DNA of 64,000 nt from Actinocorallia longicatena (GCF_039534125.1 NZ_BAAAUV010000018.1:1-64000), one strand, 5' to 3'; positions 44,457 through 53,624 are shown, numbered from the stretch's first letter. Notes: generated by a model from the sequence alone, not told the origin. Program-made: numbers and translations.

Positions 44457-47243
44457 ATGTCGAAGGCATCGGGGCTGATCGGCAGGGACAGGGAATCGCG
44501 GATCCTCACCGACATGATCGACGCGGTCGGGGACGAGGGCTCGGCGATCGTCGTCATGGGCGATCCCGGCATCGGGAAGACCTCGCTGCTGCGGGCGGCG
44601 GCGGCCCACGGCAGGAGCGCGGGGGCCACGGTCCTGTCGGCCGTCGGCGTCGAGGCGGAGGCGCATCTCCCGTTCGCGGGGCTGCACCAGCTGCTGCGGC
44701 CGGTGCTGCCGGAGACCGGCCGGCTGCCCGCGCCCCAGCGCGACGCCCTGCACGCCGCGTTCGGCATGCATCCCTCCGGCGGCGCCGACGGAGGGTCGCC
44801 GGAACTCTTCATGATCGCCCTGGCGACGCTGAACGCGCTGACGGACGTGGCGTCGCGGCGGCCGCTCCTCATCGTCGTGGACGACGTGCAGTGGCTCGAC
44901 CAGCCCACCCAGGACGTCCTCGGCTTCGTCGCACGCCGGATCGGCAGCGATCCCTGCGTCCTGATCGGGGTGGTCCGCACCGGGCACGACATCGCGTTCG
45001 CCGCCACCGATCTGCCGCAACTCCTGCTGGGCCGCCTCACCGAGCAGAACGCCCGCGAACTGCTCGACAGGCACGCCGCCGACGTGAGCTACGCCGACCG
45101 GGAACGCATCCTGCGGGAGGCGGCCGGGAACCCGCTGGCCCTCGCCGAGCTCCCGCTGGCCCTGCGCTCGGCGGCCCGGATCGCGGCGGAGTACGGAGAG
45201 CAGCCGCCGCAGGCGCTCCAGCTCACGGCACGGCTCGAACGCGCCTTCGCCGCCCGGCTGGACGACCTGCCGCGGCCGTGCCAGGACGCGCTGCTCGTCG
45301 CGGCGGTGAACGACGCCGATGACCTGCGGGAGATCGTCGCGGGCGCCGCGATCCTCGCCGGGCACGAGGTGCACGTCGCGGTGCTGGAGCCGGCCGTGGC
45401 GGTCGGGCTGGTCCGCTTCGACGACGTCCACGCCCGCTTCCGGCATCCGCTGGTCCGCGCGGCGATCATCAACAAGGAGTCCGTCGCCCGTAAGCAGGCG
45501 GCCCACGCGGCGCTGGCCGAGGTGCTCACCGGCGAGCCGTACCGCCGGATCTGGCACCGGGCCCAGTCCGTCGGAGGCCAGGACGACCAGGTGGCCGACG
45601 AGATGGAGCGGGCGCACATCATCCCGCTGCGCAGAGGCTCGGTCGCCGAGGTGATCTGGGCTTTGGAGCGGTCCGCCGAGCTCTCCACCGAGCCGGCCAC
45701 GCGGGGCAGGCGGCTGATGCTCGCCGCCGAGCACGCCTTCAGCCTCGGCCGCGCCGACCTGGTCGACCAGCTGCTGGAGCGGGCCGGCCGCACCCCGCTG
45801 TCCCGGCTCGACCAGGTGCGGATGCAGTGGCTCCGCGAGATCTTCCACGACGGCGTGCCCGGCGACGCCGACCACGTCCACACCCTTTGCGACGCCGCGC
45901 TGGAGGCGATCGAGGCGGGGGATCCGGCCCTCGCCCTGAACCTGCTCCAGGCGGCCGGGCTCCGCTGCTGGTGGGCCGACACCGGCCCGGCGGCCCGGGT
46001 ACGGGTCTGCGAGGTCGCCCGCCGGATCGACGCCCCGCCCGACGACGCCCAGCTCACGGCGATCTTCAGCATCGCCGACCCGCTGGCGGAGTACCGGACG
46101 GTGGCCGACCGTCTCGCCGGGGTGCGACTGGAGGGCATCACCGACCCGGCCGCGCTGTGGCTCTACGGCATGGCCGCCGCCGCGAGCGCCGACCCGGTGC
46201 TCTCCGTCGACTTCCTGGGCCGCGCCGAGATCGTGCTGCGCCAGCAGGGCAGGCTCGGCCTGTTGTCCCAGGTGCTGACGATGAGCGTGATCGACAGCAT
46301 GGAGATCGGCGACTGGGAGCACGCCTGGGCCGCCAGCGAGGAGGGCCGCAGGCTCGCCGTGGACACCCGCCAGGTGATCTGGGACGCCGGGTCGCAGGCG
46401 CTGTACGCCATGCTGCTCGCGCTGCGCGATGACCACGAGCGGGCGCTGGGGATCGCCGCCGAGGTGGAGAGTTCGGCGGCGGGCAGGAGGCTCAGCAATC
46501 TGCTGGACCTCGGGCAGCTCGTCCGCGGGTTCGCCCACCTGAGCGCGGGCCGGCCCGCGGACGCCTATCGCGAGCTGCGGCGCCTGTTCGACCCGGACGA
46601 TCCCGCCTTCCATGTGCACGAGCGGTTCCACGGCGTCAGCTTCCTCGCCGAGGCGGCGGCGCACGCGGGCCTGACCGGGGAGGCCCGCGAGGTGATCGCG
46701 GACCTGGAGAAGGAGGCCGTCACCGTCCGCGCACCGATCCTGATCAGGCAGCTCACCTACGCGAGGGCGGTGCTGGCCCCCGATGACGCCGCCGAGGAGG
46801 CCTTCCTGGCCGCCCTCGACGCGGACCTCACCCGCTGGCCGTGGCTGCGGGCGAGGCTCGAGCTGGCGTTCGGGCAGTGGCTGCGCCGCCGGCGACGGAT
46901 CGCCGAGGCCCGCAGATCCCTGCACTCCGCCCAGCTCACCTTCGACCTGATCGGCGCGCGGAGCTGGGCCGAGGCGTCCAGGATCGAGCTTCGCGCCGCC
47001 GGAGGGCGGGCCCCGTCCGCCGCCGGGCAGGCCACCGGCCTGGCCTCCCTGACGGCTCAGGAACTGCAGATCGCCCGCCTCGCCGGCGAGGGCCTGTCCA
47101 ACAAGGAGATCGGCGAACGCCTGTACCTGTCGCACCGCACGATCGGCTCGCATCTCTACCGGATCTTCCCCAAGCTGGACGTCAGCACCAGGGCCCAGCT
47201 CGCCGCCCTGCTCAGCGCCCAGGACACCCGGGACGGCGCCTGA
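44457..47243 (+). CDS. LAL-type LuxR-family regulator
   Basis: 928-residue LAL regulator. Walker A GDPGIGKT is at 35-42, Walker B LLIVVDDVQWLDQP near 140, then the long sensor region shared with the preceding paralogue, and a C-terminal LuxR helix-turn-helix (LTAQELQIARLAGEGLSNKEIGERLYLSHRTIGSHL, too long to be chance). The start ATG is two bases after the previous stop, so it is co-translated with the HTH-less paralogue. The pair probably arose by tandem duplication. Confidence 0.92.
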   Translation: MSKASGLIGRDRESRILTDMIDAVGDEGSAIVVMGDPGIGKTSLLRAAAAHGRSAGATVLSAVGVEAEAHLPFAGLHQLLRPVLPETGRLPAPQRDALHAAFGMHPSGGADGGSPELFMIALATLNALTDVASRRPLLIVVDDVQWLDQPTQDVLGFVARRIGSDPCVLIGVVRTGHDIAFAATDLPQLLLGRLTEQNARELLDRHAADVSYADRERILREAAGNPLALAELPLALRSAARIAAEYGEQPPQALQLTARLERAFAARLDDLPRPCQDALLVAAVNDADDLREIVAGAAILAGHEVHVAVLEPAVAVGLVRFDDVHARFRHPLVRAAIINKESVARKQAAHAALAEVLTGEPYRRIWHRAQSVGGQDDQVADEMERAHIIPLRRGSVAEVIWALERSAELSTEPATRGRRLMLAAEHAFSLGRADLVDQLLERAGRTPLSRLDQVRMQWLREIFHDGVPGDADHVHTLCDAALEAIEAGDPALALNLLQAAGLRCWWADTGPAARVRVCEVARRIDAPPDDAQLTAIFSIADPLAEYRTVADRLAGVRLEGITDPAALWLYGMAAAASADPVLSVDFLGRAEIVLRQQGRLGLLSQVLTMSVIDSMEIGDWEHAWAASEEGRRLAVDTRQVIWDAGSQALYAMLLALRDDHERALGIAAEVESSAAGRRLSNLLDLGQLVRGFAHLSAGRPADAYRELRRLFDPDDPAFHVHERFHGVSFLAEAAAHAGLTGEAREVIADLEKEAVTVRAPILIRQLTYARAVLAPDDAAEEAFLAALDADLTRWPWLRARLELAFGQWLRRRRRIAEARRSLHSAQLTFDLIGARSWAEASRIELRAAGGRAPSAAGQATGLASLTAQELQIARLAGEGLSNKEIGERLYLSHRTIGSHLYRIFPKLDVSTRAQLAALLSAQDTRDGA

Positions 47244-47273
47244 GGATCAGGAGGCCGCCCCCGCAGGGCGCTC

Positions 47274-47299
47274 GAGTCGACCGGCTGTCCAGCCGACTG
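47274..47299. terminator. Weak hairpin after the LAL operon
   Basis: CGGCTG-TC-CAGCCG (47282-47295) with flanking AGTCG/CGACT pairing around a small bulge can fold just downstream of the last LAL gene. There is no T-run, as is common in actinomycetes. Confidence 0.35.
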
Positions 47300-47370
47300 G
47301 CCTTTCCGGCCTTCCGCGGGCCCGGCGCAGTGAAGGGTTCAGTCGTCCGACTCATGAGCGGGCTGTGCCG

Positions 47371-47385
47371 CCGACCTAACGTCGG
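47371..47385. promoter_or_regulatory. Inverted repeat CCGAC-CTAAC-GTCGG
   Basis: A 5+5+5 inverted repeat upstream of the short-chain dehydrogenase gene; TAACGT inside it could serve as a -10 box. Possible operator. Confidence 0.35.
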
Positions 47386-47427
47386 TTCGGCGGCGCCCGT
47401 CCGGGGACGCCGGTGAGGAGGACGGAC

Positions 47428-48204
47428 ATGGACCAGGAACTCCAGGGCAGGACCGCGGTGGTGACCGGGGCCAGCAGGGGCATCGGGCTGGCCGTCGTGG
47501 CGGCGCTGACCGGCGCGGGCGCGACGGTCGTGGCGGGCTCCCGCTCGACCTCGCCCGAGCTCGACGCCCTGACCGGGACGGGACGCGTGACCTGGGTGCG
47601 GGGGGACCTCACCGAGGCCGGGGCCGCCGACCACCTGGTCGACGGGTTGGACCGGGTCGACATCCTGGTGAACAACGTGGGCGCGGCGCCCGTCAGGCTC
47701 GGCGGGTTCGCCTCGATCGGCGACGCGGACTGGTCGCGGTCGTTCGAGCTGAACGTGCTCACGGCGGTCCGGGCGACGCGGGCGGTCTTCCCGCTGATGC
47801 TCGCGGCGGGACGCGGCTCTGTGGTGACGGTCGGCTCCATCAACGCCCGGCTGCCCGACCCCGTGGTACTCGACTACAGCGTCGGCAAGGCGGCCCTGGT
47901 CGCCTTCTCCAAGGGGCTGTCGAAGGAGCTCGGGCCGCACGGGGTGCGGGTCAACACCGTCAGCCCCGGCCCGGTGGAGACCGATCTGTGGCTCGGCGGA
48001 GGAGGCGTCGCGGAGACGCTGTCTGCGGGGTCGGGCCTGGAGCCCGCGGACGTCGTCGCGCAGGCCCGGGCCGAGGCGGCGACCGGCCGCTTCTCCACCC
48101 CGGAGGAGGTCGCCGACGCCGTCCTGTTCCTCGTGAGCGACCGCGCTGCGAACATCACCGGCTCCGATCTGGTCCTCGACGGCGGATACCTGCCCACCTG
48201 GTGA
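47428..48204 (+). CDS. Short-chain dehydrogenase/reductase
   Basis: 258-residue classical SDR. The cofactor motif TGASRGIG is at 13-20, NNVG matches the NNAG motif, the catalytic Ser-Tyr-Lys appear as GSIN, and YSVGK, and the C-terminal DGGYLPTW is typical. GGTGAGGAGG lies upstream of the ATG. It ends before a strong hairpin shared with the convergent hydrolase gene. Substrate unknown. Confidence 0.92.
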   Translation: MDQELQGRTAVVTGASRGIGLAVVAALTGAGATVVAGSRSTSPELDALTGTGRVTWVRGDLTEAGAADHLVDGLDRVDILVNNVGAAPVRLGGFASIGDADWSRSFELNVLTAVRATRAVFPLMLAAGRGSVVTVGSINARLPDPVVLDYSVGKAALVAFSKGLSKELGPHGVRVNTVSPGPVETDLWLGGGGVAETLSAGSGLEPADVVAQARAEAATGRFSTPEEVADAVLFLVSDRAANITGSDLVLDGGYLPTW

Positions 48205-48227
48205 CGGCGGGGACGCCCCGGGAACGA

Positions 48228-48259
48228 CGAAGGTCCCGCCCGATCGGGCGGGACCTTCG
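48228..48259. terminator. Bidirectional terminator hairpin
   Basis: A perfect 14-base stem (CGAAGGTCCCGCCC) with a GATC loop lies between the convergent SDR and hydrolase genes, ending seven bases from the latter's stop. It should terminate both transcripts. Confidence 0.85.
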
Positions 48260-48265
48260 CCCGGT

Positions 48266-49060
48266 TCAGAAGCCCTGTTCGGTCAGCCACGCCAGGCAGC
48301 GTTCGGCGACGTCGCGCCAGCCGCCGTCGATCGTCAGGGAGTGGCCGCGGTCGGGGAACTCGAGCAGCTCGGTGACGGCCGACGAGTGCCGGTACTGCTT
48401 GGCGGTCGCCTTGACCACGGCCTCGGGAACCGTGTGGTCGCGCCCGCCCGCGATGAGCAGAAGCGGCCCGCGCTTGTCGTTGCCGGTGGCGACCTCGGCG
48501 GGCGAGTGCGGGGACAGGTTGGCGGCCGCGGCCTCGAACAGCGGACGGCCGGGCGCGGGGATCGTCCACCGCTCGAACAGGGCGTCGGACTCCTCGGCGC
48601 TGACGGCGTTGCCGAAGCCGTACCGGAACTGCTCGGCGGTGAGCGACAGGGCCCGGTGCCGGTTGGCGGGGTTGCGCAGGACGGGGAACGCCGAGCGCAG
48701 CGCCGAGAGGGGGAGCGGGAGCACCCCCTTGATCTGGGCGGCGTCGATCGCGATGGCCGCGGCGGCCTTGTCCTCGCCCAGCAGCCGCTCGGCGATCATC
48801 CCCCCGAAGGAGTGCCCGATGAGGACGGGCCGCTCGGGAAGCCCGGCGATGATCGCGGAGTAGTGGTCGACCACGGCGTCGATGCCGTGGTCGGCGATGC
48901 CGTCAGGGTCGAGCCTGGCGAGCTCGACGGTCGGTGCGACACCGGGCCAGCCGGGCGCGACGGGCTCGTAGCCGCGCTGGGCGAACAGGTCGGTCCACGG
49001 GGTCCACGAGTCGGGGTGCAGCCAGAGCCCGTGGATGAAGACGACGGGTCGTCGGGTCAT
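48266..49060 (-). CDS. Alpha/beta hydrolase
   Basis: 264-residue alpha/beta hydrolase. VVFIHGLWLHPDSW starts the fold, nucleophile Ser84 lies in GHSFGG, the acid in AGGRDHTVP and the histidine in DRGHS near the C-terminus. ATG 49060 has GAAGGA eight bases upstream; an in-frame ATG at 49069 has the same site directly abutting it and is less likely. No signal peptide. Substrate unknown. Confidence 0.9.
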   Translation of the reverse strand: MTRRPVVFIHGLWLHPDSWTPWTDLFAQRGYEPVAPGWPGVAPTVELARLDPDGIADHGIDAVVDHYSAIIAGLPERPVLIGHSFGGMIAERLLGEDKAAAAIAIDAAQIKGVLPLPLSALRSAFPVLRNPANRHRALSLTAEQFRYGFGNAVSAEESDALFERWTIPAPGRPLFEAAAANLSPHSPAEVATGNDKRGPLLLIAGGRDHTVPEAVVKATAKQYRHSSAVTELLEFPDRGHSLTIDGGWRDVAERCLAWLTEQGF

Positions 49061-49203
49061 GAGAGTCATCCTTCGCCGGAGAGGGTCGATTCCTCCAGCA
49101 TCCGGATCCGTCCCCGTCCCGGCTTGAGCCGAACGACTGCACCGGTGACCGTATCCGCCCCCGTGAAGGGGGCGGACGTGCGGTCGTCCGGCGCGCGAGG
49201 CCG

Positions 49204-50538
49204 TCAGGGCTGGGCGGGCATGGTCCAGCAGTTGGAGATGACGCCCTTTCCGGAGAGGCGGTCGGTGAGCCAGGTGATGGCGTCGCCCTGGTCGGTGAGG
49301 AGCGGGGCGACGTGGTTGAGGAGGGTGCCGTCGCCGAGGTCGGGAAGCTTGACCGGCACGTAGGTCACGTTGGCGAGGCGCAGGCACCAGTCGATGGCGA
49401 GCTGGCGGGCCTGGGCGTGCGGCACGATGTCGTCCTCGACGCCGGTGGCCAGCCGGACGGGCGTGGTGGGCCGGAGCTTGCCGATGCGCTGCTTGTCCAG
49501 GACGGCCTTCGCCTTCGGGTCGGCCGCGATGATGTCCGACAGCGGCTTGCCGTTGCTCGTCCAGTCCTTGCTCGAGGCGAAGGCGTAGTTGAAGACCGCG
49601 TCGCCGACGCACATCGTGGACAGGTCCGTCAGCGCGGCCTTGCCCTTGGCGTTGGTGTTGGCGTCGATGACGTCGCGCAGGTCGGGGTCGGACTGGGCGA
49701 AGCCGTTGATCGACCAGCCCAGCGCCCCGGCCAGCGCGCTGCCGTCGATGCCCTTGGTGACGGCCGCCAGATCGGCGGGCGGGGCACCGGAGTAGGCCCC
49801 GGCCAGGCTCACGTCCGGCGCGTAGGACGGCTGGAGCTCGGCGGCCGCGGCACTGGCGCCGCCCCCCTGGCTGTAGCCGTACAGGGCGACCTTGGAAGCG
49901 GAGGTCAGCGAGGTGCCGGGCAGGGTCCGCGCGGCCCGGACGGCGTCCAGCAGCGCGTGCGCCCCGTCGAGGCGGTTCACATAGGTGTGCAGCCGGTCGG
50001 TGGCGCCGAGCCCGACGTAGTCGGTGACGACCACCGCGGCCCCCGCCGACAGGATCCGGTAGATCGCCAGATCCTCGTACCCGACCGACACGGTGTCCCC
50101 GGTCAGGGTCGCCGGATACTGCAGGGCGAACGACGGCGAGCACTGGTCGCCCTGCCCCATGGTCCCCGAGGCCACCGCGACCAGCGGTCGCGCCCCGCCG
50201 CCCTTCCACTGCGCGGACGGCTCGATGTAGGCACCGGTCACCGCCACGGGCAGCCCGTTGGAGTCCGTGGACTTGTACATCAGCCGGGTGGCCGTTCCGG
50301 GCAGCGGCTTCCCGTCCAGCCCCGGCAGGCTCAGCCCGAGCGGCAGCGCCTCGCTCCGCACCAGCGTCCCGTTGGCCGTCGGCAGCGTCGCGGGCGGGTT
50401 GTAGAACACGGGAATGGTCACGCCCCGCGACACCACCGGCTCCGAGGCGGGCGCGGCGGCGGCGACGGCTCCGGACACCAGGCAGGTCGAGACGGCGGCG
50501 GCCAGCACCAGCCGCTTACGGAAGGGGGAGAATCTCAT
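49204..50538 (-). CDS. Secreted lipase of the LIP/triacylglycerol lipase family
   Basis: 444-residue exported lipase. A signal peptide (MRFSPFRKRLVLAAAVSTCL to about residue 30) precedes the secretory-lipase fold: PVFYNPPATLP, LVAVASGTMGQGDQCSPS, VVVTDYVGLGATD, and the nucleophile Ser223 in GYSQGGG. The Asp and His of the triad are probably in GVEDDIVP and LNHVAPL. Start chosen at ATG 50538, with TGGAG upstream and a normal signal peptide. It would act outside the cell on acylglycerols or esters. Confidence 0.9.
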   Translation of the reverse strand: MRFSPFRKRLVLAAAVSTCLVSGAVAAAAPASEPVVSRGVTIPVFYNPPATLPTANGTLVRSEALPLGLSLPGLDGKPLPGTATRLMYKSTDSNGLPVAVTGAYIEPSAQWKGGGARPLVAVASGTMGQGDQCSPSFALQYPATLTGDTVSVGYEDLAIYRILSAGAAVVVTDYVGLGATDRLHTYVNRLDGAHALLDAVRAARTLPGTSLTSASKVALYGYSQGGGASAAAAELQPSYAPDVSLAGAYSGAPPADLAAVTKGIDGSALAGALGWSINGFAQSDPDLRDVIDANTNAKGKAALTDLSTMCVGDAVFNYAFASSKDWTSNGKPLSDIIAADPKAKAVLDKQRIGKLRPTTPVRLATGVEDDIVPHAQARQLAIDWCLRLANVTYVPVKLPDLGDGTLLNHVAPLLTDQGDAITWLTDRLSGKGVISNCWTMPAQP

Positions 50539-50669
50539 CTTCACTCCAGGGGAGGGGTCTGCCCCACACAGTGCCTCCCGCCCCACCCCCGACATATGCA
50601 CATGACGCGCGTCTCACCCCCTGCGGCTATTCCGCCGTGACAACCGGATTTCCGCGCCCGGGCCGGGGA

Positions 50670-51563
50670 TCACTGATGAGCGGGGTCCGCCCATCGGCCG
50701 ACGCTGCGGGAGCGGACGGGTTCGATGTGGCGGGGGGACGCGCTGTGGGGGTGGCCGGGGCCCCAGTTCAGGGGGGTGCCGGTCATGGTGACGCGGGCGT
50801 CGTCGGTGTACCAGTCGACGAGGTCGGCGTCGGAGCGGACGATCCAGGTGCAGCCGAGGTCGGCGTCGGCGGTGAAGTCGCCGTGCCGGATGAGGGCGGG
50901 CCGCCAGAAGTAGGTGCCGGGCCACATCCTGCCGAAGTTGTAGTCGAAGGCGCCCTCCAGGCAGTAGGCCTCCTCGCTGCACGGGTGGTGGGCGAGGGGC
51001 TCCTCGCGCCAGCCGGGCTTGGCCTTGATCAGGCGGGTGTAGAAGCCGGTCTCGGCGTCGCGGTGCAGGAGCTTGATGTACAGGCCGGGGACGGGGGTGC
51101 CGCCGAGGTCGAAGCGCATGGGGCTGCCGTCCCTGACGTCGATCCACGGCATGGCGGAGGTGTCCAGGACGGTGAGCCGCTGGTCCTCGCGGACACCGGG
51201 AAGATCCTGTGAGGCGGGGGTGAAGCCCCAGTCGCCGTATTCGCGGAACAGCAGGATCTCGGTGCCCTCCGCGGCGGTCAGCGGCGGGGTCAGCACCCCC
51301 TTGGGCGCGCTCCAGTAGCCGCCGGGACCGAGCTCGGTGCCGCCGACGGTGACCTCGCCCTCCAGGACGAACCACTCGGTGTCGGCGAGGTGGACCCCCG
51401 CGGGACGGGACCAGGCCGAGGTGAAACGGATCTTGAGGGACGCCGATCCGTCCTCCTCGTCGTAGCTGAGGTTGCGCTGCTCGGCGGTCCCGGCTCCCTG
51501 CGGGAGCTCGGCGGGATGCCGGATCAGGTCGCGTTCGTCGACGATCTCGACATGGGGTCGCAT
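50670..51563 (-). CDS. Bicupin protein (DUF4437-like)
   Basis: 297 residues with two cupin-like halves: RPAGVHLADTEWFVLEGEVTVGG around 55-77 and LAHHPCSEEAYCLEGAFDYNFG around 195-216, each holding the H-x(4-6)-E pattern of metal-binding cupins. I think it belongs near DUF4437, whose function is not established. GAGGAG precedes ATG 51563. It is divergent from a TetR gene, and its promoter runs through both operators between them, so it is likely repressed by that protein. Confidence 0.78.
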   Translation of the reverse strand: MRPHVEIVDERDLIRHPAELPQGAGTAEQRNLSYDEEDGSASLKIRFTSAWSRPAGVHLADTEWFVLEGEVTVGGTELGPGGYWSAPKGVLTPPLTAAEGTEILLFREYGDWGFTPASQDLPGVREDQRLTVLDTSAMPWIDVRDGSPMRFDLGGTPVPGLYIKLLHRDAETGFYTRLIKAKPGWREEPLAHHPCSEEAYCLEGAFDYNFGRMWPGTYFWRPALIRHGDFTADADLGCTWIVRSDADLVDWYTDDARVTMTGTPLNWGPGHPHSASPRHIEPVRSRSVGRWADPAHQ

Positions 51564-51587
51564 GGGGTCTCCTCGGCCTCGAATTAA

Positions 51588-51633
51588 CGGTACGGAATGT
51601 ACTGGTTATTAATTTCCGGTACAAGATGTACTG
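51588..51633. promoter_or_regulatory. Twin TetR operators with GTAC arms
   Basis: Two 17-base boxes, CGGTACGGAATGTACTG (51588-51604) and CGGTACAAGATGTACTG (51617-51633), 29 bases apart. Each is an inverted repeat GTAC-N5-GTAC with further symmetry. They lie between the cupin and TetR genes and overlap the promoters of both. Confidence 0.75.
51596..51624 (-). promoter_or_regulatory. Promoter of the cupin gene
   Basis: Minus strand: -35 TTGTAC (51619-51624), 17-base spacer, -10 TACATT (51596-51601). The -35 lies in one operator and the -10 in the other. Confidence 0.6.
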
Positions 51634-51634
51634 T
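51629..51634 (+). promoter_or_regulatory. -10 box TACTGT of the TetR gene, leaderless
   Basis: TACTGT lies seven bases before the GTG at 51642 and overlaps the second operator, suggesting autorepression. Confidence 0.5.
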
Positions 51635-51641
51635 TAACTTC

Positions 51642-52202
51642 GTGAACCGACCCGGACGCCCCGCGGGGCCCGCCGACGACACCGCGGCCGTCGTCCTGAC
51701 CGCGGCCCTGGAACTCCTGCTGACCGAGGGCGCCGCGGCCCTGACCCCCCAGCGCCTGCACACGGTGACGGGCGTCTCCCGCACCACGGTCTACCGGCAC
51801 TGGCCCAGCCCGTACGCGTTCGTGTCCGCTCTGGTCGACGTCGCTCCGGTCCGTCCGGGCGAGCCGGCGGGCGACCCCGCGAACGACCTGCACGCCGAGA
51901 TCGACCTGCTCTGCGACCGGCTGCGCGACCGTCCCGTGGGCGGTTTCCTGCACGCCCTGGTCGCCGCGGTGGCCGTGGACCCGGCCGTGGCCGAGCTCCG
52001 CCGCCGCTACGTCGCCGACCTGCTGCACCCGTTCCGGACGATCCTGCGCGCGGCGGGGGCGTCCGAGCCCGAGGCGGCCGACGGGGCCGCCGTGATCGCG
52101 TCACCGCTGCTGGTCGAGGCCCTGCTCCTGGACACGGACGCGGACCGGGGCCGTGCCCACCGCTCCGCCGACCTGATCCTCACCGGGCTGGTGCCGGCAT
52201 GA
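51642..52202 (+). CDS. TetR-family regulator
   Basis: 186-residue TetR-type protein; helix-turn-helix at about 35-60 (LTPQRLHTVTGVSRTTVYRHW), then a helical ligand domain. GTG 51642 is chosen because the -10 box is seven bases upstream and the longer frame runs through the operators. The stop overlaps the next gene by four bases (ATGA), so regulator and racemase-family enzyme are coupled. Likely represses itself and the divergent cupin gene. Confidence 0.88.
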   Translation: MNRPGRPAGPADDTAAVVLTAALELLLTEGAAALTPQRLHTVTGVSRTTVYRHWPSPYAFVSALVDVAPVRPGEPAGDPANDLHAEIDLLCDRLRDRPVGGFLHALVAAVAVDPAVAELRRRYVADLLHPFRTILRAAGASEPEAADGAAVIASPLLVEALLLDTDADRGRAHRSADLILTGLVPA

Positions 52203-52942
52203 CCGACGCCGTGGGCCCCCGCGCCGTGTTCGGCGTCATCGTTCCCAGCACCAACACCGTCGTCGAGCACGACTACTGGACGGCCCGCGTCCCCGGCGTC
52301 GCCTACCGGGCCGGCTCGATGCACATCCCCGACCCCGTGATGGGCGACGATCGGGCCTTCCAGGCGCTCCTCGGCCAGATCAGGGCCTCGATCGACGTCG
52401 CCGTCCGGGACGTGCTCACCGCCGAACCCGACCGGCTCGTGATGGGCATGTCGGCGGAGACGTTCTGGGGAGGCGTCGAGGGCAACGCGGCCTTCGAGGA
52501 CCGCCTGCGCCGGCGCACCGGCCTGCCCGTGACGACCGGGGCGAGCGCGTGCCGGGCGGCGCTGCGGGAGCTCGGCGTCCGGCGGATCGCGGTCTTCTCG
52601 CCCTACCAGCCCGTCGCGGACGTCGAGGTCGGTCGTTTCTTCACCGAGGCGGGCTTCACCGTGACCGCGATCACCGGCCTGCGCTGCCCGACCGCGACGG
52701 ACATCGCCCGCGTCCCGGACGAGGCCCTCCGCGAGGTCGTCGCCCGGATCGACTCCCCGGACGCCGAGGCGATCGTCCAGGTCGGCACCAACCTGTCCTT
52801 CGTCGCCCTCGCCGCCGCCCTGGAGGCCGAGCTCGGCAAACCGGTGATCCCCATCAACACCGCCACCCTCTGGCACGCCCTGCGCTCCCACGGCATCCAC
52901 GACGCCCTCCCCGGCGGCGGCCGCCTCCTCCGCGACCACTGA
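52199..52942 (+). CDS. Asp/Glu racemase superfamily protein (maleate isomerase/arylmalonate decarboxylase-like)
   Basis: 247 residues. GVIVPSTNTVVEHDYW is the hallmark start of the maleate isomerase/arylmalonate decarboxylase branch. The two places where many members have active-site cysteines read MGMSAETFWGG and VQVGTNLSFV here, with no cysteine; the only nearby cysteine is in GASACRAAL. The chemistry may therefore differ from a two-cysteine isomerase. Coupled to the TetR gene upstream and divergent from a bicupin gene, suggesting one small catabolic unit for an organic acid (inference). Confidence 0.82.
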   Translation: MTDAVGPRAVFGVIVPSTNTVVEHDYWTARVPGVAYRAGSMHIPDPVMGDDRAFQALLGQIRASIDVAVRDVLTAEPDRLVMGMSAETFWGGVEGNAAFEDRLRRRTGLPVTTGASACRAALRELGVRRIAVFSPYQPVADVEVGRFFTEAGFTVTAITGLRCPTATDIARVPDEALREVVARIDSPDAEAIVQVGTNLSFVALAAALEAELGKPVIPINTATLWHALRSHGIHDALPGGGRLLRDH

Positions 52943-53041
52943 TCCGGCCCGCGCGTCTTCTGAAGAATCTTCGCCGGCGGTGTAGAGGACGGGGGAACGG
53001 CTCCGACCTCGGAGCGAAGGCAACCACAGGGAGAGATTCAG

Positions 53042-53602
53042 ATGCGCAAGCTCATTTACTTCGTGAACAGCTCGGTCGACGGCTACATCGACGCGGCGGA
53101 CGGCGTCTTCGACTGGACCGAGGTCGGCCCGGAGATGTCGGCCTACTCCAAGATGCTCAACGACCGCTGCGACAGCATCCTCTACGGCCGCCGCGTCTGG
53201 GAGATGATGTCGAGCTTCTGGCCGAACGCCGAATCGATCAGCGACCACCCGCACGACCTGGAGTACGCCCCCGTCTGGCGGGAGATGCCGAAGATCGTCT
53301 TCTCCCGCACCCTGGAGAAGGCCGACTGGAACACCACGGTGATCGGCGGCGACCTCCCCGAGAAGGTCACGGCCCTGAAGAACGAACCCGGCCGCGATCT
53401 TCTCCTCATGGGCGGCTCCGAACTCGCCGGCGCCCTCACCGCCTGCGGCCTCATCGACGAGTACCACATCGCCTACCACCGCATCTCCCTGGGCGGCGGC
53501 AAGAAGCTCTTCCTCGACCACCGCGTCGAACTCGATCTGACCTCTACCCGGCTCTGCGACGGCACCGTCGTCATCACCACCTACACCCGCCGCCGGCCCT
53601 GA
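53042..53602 (+). CDS. DHFR/RibD-C-fold reductase
   Basis: 186-residue dihydrofolate-reductase-like protein: MRKLIYFVNSSVDGYID start, CDSILYGRRVWEMM, PKIVFSRTLEKADWNTTVI and LLLMGGSELAGALTACGLIDEYHI are the family blocks. It lacks the residues that would mark a true folate enzyme. AGGGAGAG precedes the ATG. Physiological substrate unknown. Confidence 0.88.
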   Translation: MRKLIYFVNSSVDGYIDAADGVFDWTEVGPEMSAYSKMLNDRCDSILYGRRVWEMMSSFWPNAESISDHPHDLEYAPVWREMPKIVFSRTLEKADWNTTVIGGDLPEKVTALKNEPGRDLLLMGGSELAGALTACGLIDEYHIAYHRISLGGGKKLFLDHRVELDLTSTRLCDGTVVITTYTRRRP

Positions 53603-53624
53603 CCGCCGCCGGTGGGCGTCAGGT

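Noticed and set aside
41902..47153. Very long minus-strand open frames opposite the LAL genes
   Set aside because: Translations are Gln/Arg/Gly-rich without motifs and mirror the codon bias of the plus-strand genes.
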